NCBI GenBank assembly: GCA_050729555.1 | Contig: JBOHLR010000027.1 | Span: 1-20,078 of the forward strand | From: REEB95 sp050729555 | Lineage (GTDB): Bacteria; Pseudomonadota; Alphaproteobacteria; ATCC43930; CGMCC-115725 | DNA: 20,078 nucleotides | Direction of reading: 5' to 3' | Part shown: positions 7,970-15,021 of the stretch, one piece after another | Position numbering within the stretch: position 1 is the stretch's first letter | How the letters are laid out: every line of letters begins with the position of its first letter | Made by a program: the position numbers and the translations under genes | The notes under the pieces: model-generated | Databases searched by the model: none | The model's input: the letters and a program-made list of their open reading frames with translations, nothing else | What the model was told of the DNA's origin: nothing

Positions 7970-9246
7970 ACGATCGCCGGCGGCTTCGGTCCGCCGGTTG
8001 CCCAATCGAGCAATTCGACGGTGTGAACGACCGGCACACCGGTCCCTGATGCGATCTGAGCCATGCAGCCGATATTGCCGGCAGCGACAATCTCCGGCCG
8101 GGTGCTTTCGAGATTAGCGACCTTGCGCTGGCGTAACTGGTCCGCAATCGCCGGCTGCATCAGGTTGTAGGTGCCGGCTGAGCCACAACACAGATGCGCC
8201 TCCGGCGGATCGAAGACAGTGAAACCTAGTTTAGCCAACAGCGCCTTAGGCTGTGCGTGAACGCGCTGTCCGTGTTGCAGCGAGCACGCCGAGTGATAGA
8301 CGACACGACGACCGGCGGCGGCAGAACTCGGTGTCAGCGCCAGCATCGCGGCGACCTCGCTGACGTCCTTGGCAAGGGCGGCAATTCGGGCGGCCTTGGC
8401 GGCATAAGCCTGATCGGTGCGCAGCATGAAGCCGTAATCCTTGACTGTCGTGCCGCAGCCCGACGCGTTGACCACGATCGCGTCGAGGCCCGCGCCATCG
8501 ATCTCGCGTGTCCAGGCATCGATGTTGGCGCAGGCATAATCGCTCGCGTCGCGGCCCATATGGTGCGTCAACGAACCGCAACAGCCCGCGCCGGCAGCAA
8601 TCACGACCTCGCAACCGTGACGCGTCAGCAACCGCACGGTTGCGTCGTTGATCGCCGGATCGAGCACTTGCTGGACGCAGCCGGCCAAAAGCGCGACGCG
8701 CATGCGGCACGGACCGGCCGCGGGAAAAACGCGCATACGCTCGGTCATCCCCGGTTCCGGCAGTCGCGCCGGAAGCAGCTTCCCTATCGCGCCGAGGCGA
8801 CCGGGCAATACGCTCAGGACCGGCTTGGCGAACCGTGCAAGGCGCATCAGGGAACGGAAGCGGCCGACGTGCGGCATGGTCGCGGCGAGAAAGCCACGCA
8901 GCAGGCGCTCGGCGACGGGCCGGCGATAAGTCTTCTCGACATGACGGCGCCCCTCGTCGATCAGGTGCATGTAGTGGACGCCGGAGGGACAGGTCGTCAT
9001 GCAGGCGAGACACGACAGGCAGCGATCGAGATGGGTCGCGACCTGGCGGGTGGCCGGTCGCTGATTCTCGAGCATGTCCTTGATGAGATAGATGCGGCCG
9101 CGCGGCCCATCGAGCTCGTCGCCGAGCAGCACATAGGTCGGACAGGTCGCGTTGCAGAATCCGCAATGGACGCAGGCGCGGAGGATCTTGTTCGCCTCCG
9201 CGATATCGGGGTCAGCCAGCTGTTTGGGCGAGAAGTGAGTTTGCAT
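7966..9246 (-). CDS. glcF: glycolate oxidase iron-sulfur subunit GlcF
   Basis: A 426-residue subunit that passes electrons from the GlcD/GlcE flavoprotein to the respiratory chain. Two ferredoxin-type [4Fe-4S] motifs are present: CVHCGFCNATCP (Cys25, 28, 31, 35) and CLSCLACMTTCP (Cys76, 79, 82, 86). The C-terminal half has the two CCG-domain motifs, AGCCGSLTHHMG and LCCGSAGTYNLMQP, typical of GlcF and heterodisulfide-reductase-like subunits. It is the last gene of glcD-glcE-glcF, starting 8 bases after the glcE stop. Length is typical. No transmembrane segment is evident, so membrane association is peripheral. It converges on the TVP38-type gene with a four-base overlap and has no visible terminator. 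Confidence 0.95.
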   Translation of the reverse strand: MQTHFSPKQLADPDIAEANKILRACVHCGFCNATCPTYVLLGDELDGPRGRIYLIKDMLENQRPATRQVATHLDRCLSCLACMTTCPSGVHYMHLIDEGRRHVEKTYRRPVAERLLRGFLAATMPHVGRFRSLMRLARFAKPVLSVLPGRLGAIGKLLPARLPEPGMTERMRVFPAAGPCRMRVALLAGCVQQVLDPAINDATVRLLTRHGCEVVIAAGAGCCGSLTHHMGRDASDYACANIDAWTREIDGAGLDAIVVNASGCGTTVKDYGFMLRTDQAYAAKAARIAALAKDVSEVAAMLALTPSSAAAGRRVVYHSACSLQHGQRVHAQPKALLAKLGFTVFDPPEAHLCCGSAGTYNLMQPAIADQLRQRKVANLESTRPEIVAAGNIGCMAQIASGTGVPVVHTVELLDWATGGPKPPAIV

Positions 9247-9254
9247 CGGCCGTT

Positions 9255-10433
9255 CTAGAGCTCGGGATAAAGCCGGCCGCGATTCAAGACACGCTTCGGA
9301 TCGAAGCTGTCCTTGACCCGCGCGCTCAACGCCGCCACCGCCGGGGCTGGCGGTTCGAAAACGGATACCGCGGCGCGCAGCGCGGCCGGCGCGCGGATCA
9401 GCGTGGCGTGACCTTGGCCGCCGAGCGCGGCGCGGATCGCCGCGGCGCCGCCATCCGCCACGCTGCGCACCGCAAGCCAGACGAGCCCGCCGCCCCAGTC
9501 GAGCAAATAGTCGACATCGAGCGCGGCGCGGACGGCGCCGAGAAAAGCCGGCGCCGCGGTCGGCGCCAGCGACACACGCCAGATCACCCGTTCGCCTGCC
9601 GCCAGCGGCGCTACGTCGCGGACGCCTTTCCAGAGCGTCTCGGAGTCAGTGTCGCTGAGAATCTCGGCGGCGCCGAATGGCTTGAGCTCGTCGCGCAACG
9701 CTTGCGCGCGCGCTTCGACCGACGGCACCGGTCCTTCGACACGCAACAGGGTCCGGGCGCGTCCGTCGGCGTTCGGTAGATGAGCGGCACCGGACAGCTC
9801 GTGCGGCGAGTTCAGCCCATGAGTCATGGCGGCAATTGCACGCGCGTCATTGAGGCCTGCCAGAGCAACGGTACGCGTCGCTTCCGGCGCCGGCAGAACT
9901 TTGACGCTGATCTCGGTTATCACCGCGAGCGTGCCATAGGAGCCGGTCAGGAGCTTGCACAGATCGTAGCCGGTGACGTTCTTGACGACGCGGCCACCGG
10001 CCTTGAAGGCTTCGCCGCGGCCGCTGACTGCGGTCAAGCCCAAGACATGATCGCGCGCCGCGCCTTGGCGAATGCGGCGCGGCCCCGACAGGTTACAAGC
10101 GACTACGCCGCCCAGGGTCGGGTTCGCCGCGGCCGAGCCGAGCAGTGTCCGCCAATCGGCGGGCTCGAACGCGAGCATCTGGCGCTTGGCCGCCAGGGTG
10201 CGTTCGATCTCGACAAGCGGCGTCGCGGCACCCGCGGTCAACACCAGCTCTTCCGGTTCGTATTGCCGGATACCGGCGAAGGCCGCCACGTCGAGCGTGT
10301 GCGGCAGCTGCAGCGAACGGCCGAGATTCCGCTTGCTGCCGCCAGCGATGATTTCGAGCGGTTCTTCGTTGGCGACGGCCGCCGCGACGACGTCGATTAG
10401 CTGCTTCTCGTCGGCGGGACGATACTGGCTCAC
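9255..10433 (-). CDS. glcE: glycolate oxidase FAD-binding subunit GlcE
   Basis: A 392-residue FAD-linked subunit of glycolate oxidase, which oxidises glycolate to glyoxylate. The FAD-binding-4 fold shows GGSKRNLGR (31-39), NPTLGGVVACNLSGPRR, VSGRGEAFKAGGRVVKNVTG and YDLCKLLTGSYGTLAVITE. The C-terminal SFDPKRVLNRGRLYPEL is the usual family end. The GTG start was chosen because it lies 8 bases after the glcD stop and gives VSQYRPADEKQLIDVV, the normal N-terminus; the frame stays open upstream but would overlap glcD. It sits between glcD and glcF, so all three subunits come from one transcript. Confidence 0.93.
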   Translation of the reverse strand: MSQYRPADEKQLIDVVAAAVANEEPLEIIAGGSKRNLGRSLQLPHTLDVAAFAGIRQYEPEELVLTAGAATPLVEIERTLAAKRQMLAFEPADWRTLLGSAAANPTLGGVVACNLSGPRRIRQGAARDHVLGLTAVSGRGEAFKAGGRVVKNVTGYDLCKLLTGSYGTLAVITEISVKVLPAPEATRTVALAGLNDARAIAAMTHGLNSPHELSGAAHLPNADGRARTLLRVEGPVPSVEARAQALRDELKPFGAAEILSDTDSETLWKGVRDVAPLAAGERVIWRVSLAPTAAPAFLGAVRAALDVDYLLDWGGGLVWLAVRSVADGGAAAIRAALGGQGHATLIRAPAALRAAVSVFEPPAPAVAALSARVKDSFDPKRVLNRGRLYPEL

Positions 10434-10441
10434 GCGCGGTC

Positions 10442-11932
10442 TCAGAATCGCGGCAGGTCGGGAAAACGCACCTGACCGTGATGGACATGCAGCCGGCCGA
10501 GCTCGGCGCAGCGATGGAGCTGCGGAAACACCTTGCCGGGATTGAGCAGGCCGTTCGGATCGAACGCGCATTTGAGGCGCTGCTGCTGCTGCAGATCGGC
10601 TTCGCTGAACATGCTGCCCATCAAGTCGCGCTTCTCGACACCGACGCCGTGCTCGCCGCTGAGGCAACCGCCGATCTCGACGCTGTAGCGCATGATGTCG
10701 GCGCCGAACTGCTCGGTGCGTGCCAACTCGTCGGCCTGATTGGCGTCGTAGAGAATCAGCGGATGCAGATTACCGTCGCCGGCATGGAACACATTGGCGA
10801 CACGCAGGCCGTATTTTTTCGAGAGTTCCGCCATGTATTTCAGGATATCGGGCAGCTTAGCGCGCGGAATCGTCGGATCGACGCAATAGTAATCCGGCGA
10901 GATGCGGCCGACTGCGGGGAACGCCACCTTGCGTCCGGCCCAGAAGGACAGACGCTCCTCGTCGCCGTTCGAGATGCGCACCGACACCGAACCGCAGCGT
11001 TTGGCGATGCCCTCGACACGGTCGATCAAGTGGTCGACCTCGGCCGGCGGACCATCGAGCTCGACGATCAAGAGAGCTTCCACATCCAAAGGATAACCGG
11101 CATGGACGAAATCCTCGACGGCGTGGATCGCCGGCTTGTCCATCATCTCCATACCGCCCGGGATGACGCCTGCACCGATGATCGCCGCGACGCAGGCGCC
11201 CGCGCTTTCATTCGACGGAAAGCCGATCAGCAGCGCGCGGGCCGTGGACGGCTTGCGCAGCAGCCGCACCGTGACCTCGGTCACGACGCCCAAGAGGCCT
11301 TCGGAGCCGACCATGACGCCGAGCAGGTCATAGCCGCCGCTGTCGAGATGCTTGCCGCCGAGACGGAGAACCGTACCGTCGATCAGCACCATTTCAAGAC
11401 CGAGGACGTTGTTGGTCGTCAGGCCGTATTTGAGGCAATGCACGCCGCCTGAATTTTCGGCGACGTTGCCGCCGATCGAGCACGCGATCTGGCTCGACGG
11501 ATCGGGCGCATAATAAAAGCCGGCGTGCTGCACCGCGGCGGTGATGCCGAGATTGGTGACGCCCGGCTGCACGATTGCGCAGCGATTGTCGTAATCGATC
11601 TCGAGAATGCGGTTGAATTTGGCGAGACCGAGAATGATGCCGTCTTCGAGCGGCAGCGCGCCGCCCGACAGCGACGTGCCGGCACCGCGCGGCACGACCT
11701 TGAGTCCGCTCTTGTGGCAATAAGCGAGAACGCGCGACACCTCCTCGGTCGTCGACGGCAACACGACCAAGAGCGGCCGGGCGCGGTACGCAGTGAGTCC
11801 ATCGCTTTCGTAGGCGCGACGCTCGTCCTCCGACTCGATGACGGCATCAGATGCGGCGCACAACCGGCGCAGATCGCCGGCGATCGCGCTGCGACGCGCG
11901 ATCACCACAGCATCGGGCTGGGGCATCAACAT
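10442..11932 (-). CDS. glcD: glycolate oxidase catalytic subunit GlcD
   Basis: A 496-residue FAD-linked oxidase, the catalytic subunit for glycolate (and often D-lactate) oxidation. The FAD-binding-4 domain shows PRGAGTSLSGGALP (81-94), APDPSSQIACSIGGNVAEN and GLTTNNVLGLEMVL. The C-terminal FAD-oxidase domain shows VFHAGDGNLHPLILYD and CLSGEHGVGVEKRDLM, and ends CAFDPNGLLNPGKVFP. Two closely spaced in-frame ATGs (11932 and 11926) are possible; the first is given. It heads glcD-glcE-glcF. The start is only 43 bases downstream of the rpmJ terminator, leaving little room for a separate promoter. No GlcC-type regulator is in the window. The sequence could also serve D-lactate, but the glcE and glcF neighbours favour glycolate. 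Confidence 0.95.
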   Translation of the reverse strand: MLMPQPDAVVIARRSAIAGDLRRLCAASDAVIESEDERRAYESDGLTAYRARPLLVVLPSTTEEVSRVLAYCHKSGLKVVPRGAGTSLSGGALPLEDGIILGLAKFNRILEIDYDNRCAIVQPGVTNLGITAAVQHAGFYYAPDPSSQIACSIGGNVAENSGGVHCLKYGLTTNNVLGLEMVLIDGTVLRLGGKHLDSGGYDLLGVMVGSEGLLGVVTEVTVRLLRKPSTARALLIGFPSNESAGACVAAIIGAGVIPGGMEMMDKPAIHAVEDFVHAGYPLDVEALLIVELDGPPAEVDHLIDRVEGIAKRCGSVSVRISNGDEERLSFWAGRKVAFPAVGRISPDYYCVDPTIPRAKLPDILKYMAELSKKYGLRVANVFHAGDGNLHPLILYDANQADELARTEQFGADIMRYSVEIGGCLSGEHGVGVEKRDLMGSMFSEADLQQQQRLKCAFDPNGLLNPGKVFPQLHRCAELGRLHVHHGQVRFPDLPRF

Positions 11933-11975
11933 GGCGGTCCATGTTGGGCGTGGGCAGCCGCGGTGCCAACAACAA

Positions 11976-12001
11976 AAAAACCGCGCCGAAGCGCGGTTTT
12001 T
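11976..12001 (-). terminator. rho-independent terminator of rpmJ, UUCG tetraloop
   Basis: Read on the minus strand, a perfect GC stem CCGCGC-TTCG-GCGCGG is extended by A:T pairs and followed by seven Ts. It starts 22 bases after the rpmJ stop. The UUCG loop is a very stable tetraloop. Flanking A and T runs make it nearly symmetric, so it could also act on the other strand. Confidence 0.9.
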
Positions 12002-12023
12002 AAAACGGCGGCACCAGCGGCTG

Positions 12024-12149
12024 TCAGCCCTGTCGGGCCTTGTATCGCGGATTGATCTTGTTGATGACGTAGACGCGGCCCTTGCGGCGCACGACACGGC
12101 AATTCTTGTCGCGCGCCTTCAGCGATTTGAGCGAATTTTTGATTTTCAT
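12024..12149 (-). CDS. rpmJ: 50S ribosomal protein bL36
   Basis: A 41-residue ribosomal protein of the large subunit, reading MKIKNSLKSLKARDKNCRVV and continuing RRKGRVYVINKINPRYKARQG. It is the longer form with only one cysteine (Cys17), not the zinc-ribbon 37-38-residue form with conserved Cys/His ligands. The RRKGRVYVINK core is unmistakable. It stands alone, not in a ribosomal-protein operon, as usual for this form. A candidate sigma-70 promoter lies upstream (12188-12217) and a strong terminator lies directly downstream, so it appears to be its own transcription unit between the aminotransferase gene and glcD. No obvious Shine-Dalgarno is visible. Confidence 0.96.
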   Translation of the reverse strand: MKIKNSLKSLKARDKNCRVVRRKGRVYVINKINPRYKARQG

Positions 12150-12187
12150 GGCGAGGCCAAACTGCATTGCACTTTCGGAAGGCCGGG

Positions 12188-12217
12188 AAAATAAGAGAGA
12201 ACCGGTGGCAGAGTCAA
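12188..12217 (-). promoter_or_regulatory. candidate sigma-70 promoter of rpmJ
   Basis: On the minus strand, TTGACT (12217-12212) and TATTTT (12193-12188) are separated by 18 bases; shifting the -10 to TTATTT gives 17. This is a good match to TTGACA/TATAAT, and transcription would start near 12181, about 30 bases before the rpmJ ATG. It lies in the gap between the aminotransferase stop and rpmJ. Confidence 0.6.
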
Positions 12218-12242
12218 CCGCCCGCCGGATACGCCCGGAAAA

Positions 12243-13475
12243 TCAATCGCGGGCGGGCGCCGCAAGCACTTTCTCGCCCTTAGGCCGGCCGCCGGCCGTG
12301 TTCTTTCCGGACAGAAAATGCTTGATGTTGCGGGTGGCCTGGCGGAGTCGCTGTTCGTTCTCGACCAGCGCGATGCGGACATAGCCCTCGCCGTATTCGC
12401 CGAATCCGACTCCGGGCGATACGGCGACATTGGCCTTTTCCAGCAGCAGCTTCGAAAACGCCAGCGTACCGCCTTCGCGGAACGGCTCGGGAATCGGCGC
12501 CCAGGCGAACATCGACGCCGGCGGTGCCGGAATCGGCCAACCAGCCTGGTGCAGGCCCTCGACCAAAATATCGCGACGCTTCTTGTAACGCGCGCGGATT
12601 TCCTTGATGCACTCCTGCGGCCCGTTGAGCGCCGCCGTCGCCGCCACCTGGATCGGTGTGAAGGCGCCGTAGTCGAGATAGGATTTGATGCGCGCCAGCG
12701 CTGCGATCAGACGCGCGTTGCCGACCGCGAACCCTATGCGCCACCCCGCCATGTTGTAGGTCTTGCTGAGCGACGTGAACTCGACCGCGATGTCGCGCGC
12801 GCCGGGGATTTGCAGCACCGACGGCGGCGGATTGTCGACGAAATAGATTTCGGCGTAGGCGAGATCGGACAGCAGATAGATGTTGCGCGAGCGGCAGAAC
12901 TCGACGACCTCGCCGTAGAAATCCAGATCGACGACCTGCGCCGTTGGATTGGCGGGGAAGTTCAGTACCAATGCAATGGGCGCCGGCGAGCTTTGCTCGA
13001 CCGCCTGTTTCAGCTCCTTGAGGAAGTCGATACCGGGACCGATCGGCACGCTGCGCACCGACGCGCCGGCCATGATGAATCCGAAAGCGTGAATCGGATA
13101 GCACGGATTCGGCACCAGCACGATGTCGCCGGGCGCGGTGATCGCCTGCGCCAGATTGGCGAGACCTTCTTTCGAACCGAGCGTGACGATGATCTCGCGG
13201 TCGGGATCGAGTTCGACGTTGAAGCGGCGCGCATAATATTTTGCCTGGGCGCGGCGCAGCCCCATGATGCCGCGCGACACCGAATAGCCGTGGGCGCGCG
13301 GATTCTGGACCGTCTCGAGCAGCTTCTGGACGATGTGCGGCGGCGTCGGTCCGTCGGGATTGCCCATGCCGAGATCGATGACATCGCTGCCGAGCGAGCG
13401 CGCCTTCGCCTTCAGCGCGTTGACCTCGCCGAAGACGTAAGGCGGCAATCTCTTGAGGCGGTAAAATTCTTCCAT
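12243..13475 (-). CDS. class I/II PLP aminotransferase, AlaC-like
   Basis: A 410-residue fold-type I aminotransferase, most like AlaC/LL-diaminopimelate aminotransferase-type enzymes (MEEFYRLKRLPPYVFGEVNA is the usual start). Visible sites: LGMGNPDGPTPP (35-46), LGSKEGLANL (99-108), Asn176 in NFPANPTAQ, Asp204 in LLSDLAYAE, and the PLP-binding Lys238 in SLSKTYNMAGWRIGF. A C-terminal Arg in GYVRIALVENEQR would bind the substrate carboxylate. Likely substrates are alanine/pyruvate or related 2-oxo acids; this cannot be settled by sequence alone. The C-terminal extension after HFLSGKN is low-complexity and polar. It reads toward rpmJ on the same strand but is separated from it by rpmJ's own promoter. 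The upstream 286 bases hold a CtrA-like site and a hairpin. Confidence 0.9.
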   Translation of the reverse strand: MEEFYRLKRLPPYVFGEVNALKAKARSLGSDVIDLGMGNPDGPTPPHIVQKLLETVQNPRAHGYSVSRGIMGLRRAQAKYYARRFNVELDPDREIIVTLGSKEGLANLAQAITAPGDIVLVPNPCYPIHAFGFIMAGASVRSVPIGPGIDFLKELKQAVEQSSPAPIALVLNFPANPTAQVVDLDFYGEVVEFCRSRNIYLLSDLAYAEIYFVDNPPPSVLQIPGARDIAVEFTSLSKTYNMAGWRIGFAVGNARLIAALARIKSYLDYGAFTPIQVAATAALNGPQECIKEIRARYKKRRDILVEGLHQAGWPIPAPPASMFAWAPIPEPFREGGTLAFSKLLLEKANVAVSPGVGFGEYGEGYVRIALVENEQRLRQATRNIKHFLSGKNTAGGRPKGEKVLAAPARD

Positions 13476-13626
13476 GTTGCGGCTCGACGTGGCGCTTCCA
13501 AACGCGCGACCCGGACAATGCCATTCTCGGTACGGAACGGAAATGCAGCGAGCGCAGCGCGATTCGGCGCCATCCTAGCGCCTCAATCCACCGCAATGCT
13601 ACGGCTTTCGCGGGCGCGGTGCGCAC

Positions 13627-13642
13627 TTAAGTCCCTGTTAAC
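13627..13642 (+). promoter_or_regulatory. perfect CtrA-type site TTAA-N7-TTAAC
   Basis: TTAAGTCCCTGTTAAC matches the CtrA full-site consensus TTAA-N7-TTAA(C) at every defined position. It lies 120 bases before the ATG of the small exported protein and 151 bases before the divergent aminotransferase start. It is in a gene-free gap, and TTAA is rare in this GC-rich sequence; I found no other pair with this spacing in the window. Confidence 0.6.
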
Positions 13643-13716
13643 GCAGGCTAAAGCGCGCTTTGGCGGGGCCATTGGGGATGGCGTGCTGCACTGCGACGTA
13701 GAACTTGTGGAGCGAT

Positions 13717-13740
13717 CCCGAACCCCGTGTCTGGTTCGGG
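13717..13740 (+). promoter_or_regulatory. 8-bp hairpin in the leader of the small exported protein gene
   Basis: CCCGAACC and GGTTCGGG form a perfect inverted repeat around an 8-base loop. It ends 10 bases before the Shine-Dalgarno GGAGG (13751-13755). There is no T-run after it, so it is not a normal terminator. It may be a leader hairpin or an operator; function is inference. Confidence 0.4.
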
Positions 13741-13761
13741 GCACTGCGCGGGAGGGGTCTC

Positions 13762-14013
13762 ATGCAGATCAACTGGTCGAACGGCCGCGACCTGGCGATT
13801 TCGTTCTTGGCCTTGTTGGCGCTGGCCATTCCATTCATGCCGATTCCCGGTGACCATGAGACGCGTATGTACGTCCGTTTCCACACCCGCGGAACGGCGC
13901 CGCAGGCTTTCAGCACCTATACGCTGCACAGCATCTGCACCGTGATGGCGACTGCGCTCGCCTATAACGACCCGAAGACTGGCCAATACACGCGGATCAG
14001 CTGCGACCGCTGA
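13762..14013 (+). CDS. small secreted or membrane-anchored protein of unknown function
   Basis: An 83-residue protein I do not recognise. It begins MQINWSNGRD, then has one hydrophobic stretch LAISFLALLALAIPFM (11-26) that can act as signal peptide or N-terminal anchor, then a polar segment of about 55 residues. That segment has exactly two cysteines (Cys59 and Cys81), which could form a disulfide in the periplasm, and aromatic/hydroxyl-rich sequence (STYTLHSICT, GQYTRISCDR). GGAGG at 13751-13755 with 6-base spacing is among the better Shine-Dalgarno sequences here and supports the start. A frame extends upstream but without equally good start. A perfect CtrA-like site and a hairpin lie upstream. 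Its stop is 6 bases from the convergent glycosyltransferase stop. Coding status is likely, function unknown. Confidence 0.65.
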   Translation: MQINWSNGRDLAISFLALLALAIPFMPIPGDHETRMYVRFHTRGTAPQAFSTYTLHSICTVMATALAYNDPKTGQYTRISCDR

Positions 14014-14019
14014 TCGGGC

Positions 14020-15021
14020 TTACGCGGCAACGCTGAGCTGTTCGACGAACTGGCGCGCGTAATGCGTCCAGGTGAATTGCAGCGCGTGATCGCGGCATTT
14101 GGCGCGCGAGATTTCCAGCGCCGCCAGCGCGGCGGCGCGCAGATCCTGGCTCAATACGCCGATGTCGCTGTTGTCGATCACGTCGAGCGGTCCCGGAACC
14201 GGAAACGCGGCCACCGGCAAGCCCGAGGCCAGGGCTTCGAGCAGCACTAGGCCGAATGTGTCGGTGCGGCTGGGAAACACGAACACGTCGGCCGACGCAT
14301 AAAGCCGGGCGAGCGCACCGTTCTCGACGCGGCCGAGAAAATGCGCCGTCGGATAGCGGCGCTTCAACCGTTCGAGCTGCGGCCCCTCGCCCACCACCAG
14401 CTTCGTGCCCGGCAGGTCGAGATCGAGAAACGCCAGCAGGTTCTTCTCCATGGCGACGCGGCCGACCGAAAGAAAAATCGGCCGCAGGAAGCCGATATCC
14501 TCTTGCCGGTAGTCGGGATCGAATTTCCCCGGATCGACGCCGCGGCTCCATGGCCGCAGGTTGCGAAAGCCCTTGGCTGAGAGCGCGACGCGCATCGATT
14601 CGGTGGCGACCATGATGCCGCGGGCCGGCGCATGGAGCCGGCGCAGAACGGCATAGGTAACGCCCGACGGGATCGCGCAGCGCGCGGCAAGATATTCGTG
14701 GAACCTTGTGTGGTAGGCGGTAGTGAAGCCAAACCCGCGATCGAGGCACCAGCGCCGCACGGCGAAGCCGAGCGGCCCTTCGGTGACGATATGGACCGCG
14801 TCCGGCTGCGCGTCCTCGATCAGCGTCGCGGCAGGCCGCGCCGCGCCGAAGGCAAGCCGGATCTCGGGATAGAACGGGCACGGCACGGTGGCGAACATGT
14901 CGGGCGTCAGCGTCGTCACCGCGTGTCCCATGGCGCCGAGTTCGGGCAAAATGGATTTGAGCGTGCGGACGACGCCGTTGACTTGAGGCGACCAGGCGTC
15001 GCTGGCGATCAGGATCTTCAC
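14020..15021 (-). CDS. GT4-family glycosyltransferase, likely diacylglycerol glycosyltransferase (Agt-like)
   Basis: A 333-residue GT-B fold glycosyltransferase of family GT4. The N-terminus VKILIASDAWSPQVNGVVRT has the early glycine-containing loop; the acceptor half continues TEGPLGFAVRRWCLDRG and YHTRFHEYL. The donor half has LSVGRVAMEKNL, VVGEGPQLERLKRRYP and the E-x7-E-type block FPSRTDTFGLVLLEALASG. The GTG start overlaps the TGA of the upstream PlcP-like gene (GTGA), which decides it. In alphaproteobacteria this pair, PlcP phospholipase plus Agt glycosyltransferase, converts phospholipid-derived diacylglycerol to glycolipids under phosphate starvation; assignment here rests on that neighbour and on family resemblance. 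It might instead act in another glycolipid or exopolysaccharide pathway. Confidence 0.8.
   Translation of the reverse strand: MKILIASDAWSPQVNGVVRTLKSILPELGAMGHAVTTLTPDMFATVPCPFYPEIRLAFGAARPAATLIEDAQPDAVHIVTEGPLGFAVRRWCLDRGFGFTTAYHTRFHEYLAARCAIPSGVTYAVLRRLHAPARGIMVATESMRVALSAKGFRNLRPWSRGVDPGKFDPDYRQEDIGFLRPIFLSVGRVAMEKNLLAFLDLDLPGTKLVVGEGPQLERLKRRYPTAHFLGRVENGALARLYASADVFVFPSRTDTFGLVLLEALASGLPVAAFPVPGPLDVIDNSDIGVLSQDLRAAALAALEISRAKCRDHALQFTWTHYARQFVEQLSVAA

Noticed and set aside
12082..12384. A 100-codon plus-strand frame over rpmJ and the aminotransferase end.
   Set aside because: It is antisense to the well-supported bL36 and aminotransferase genes and has no family resemblance.
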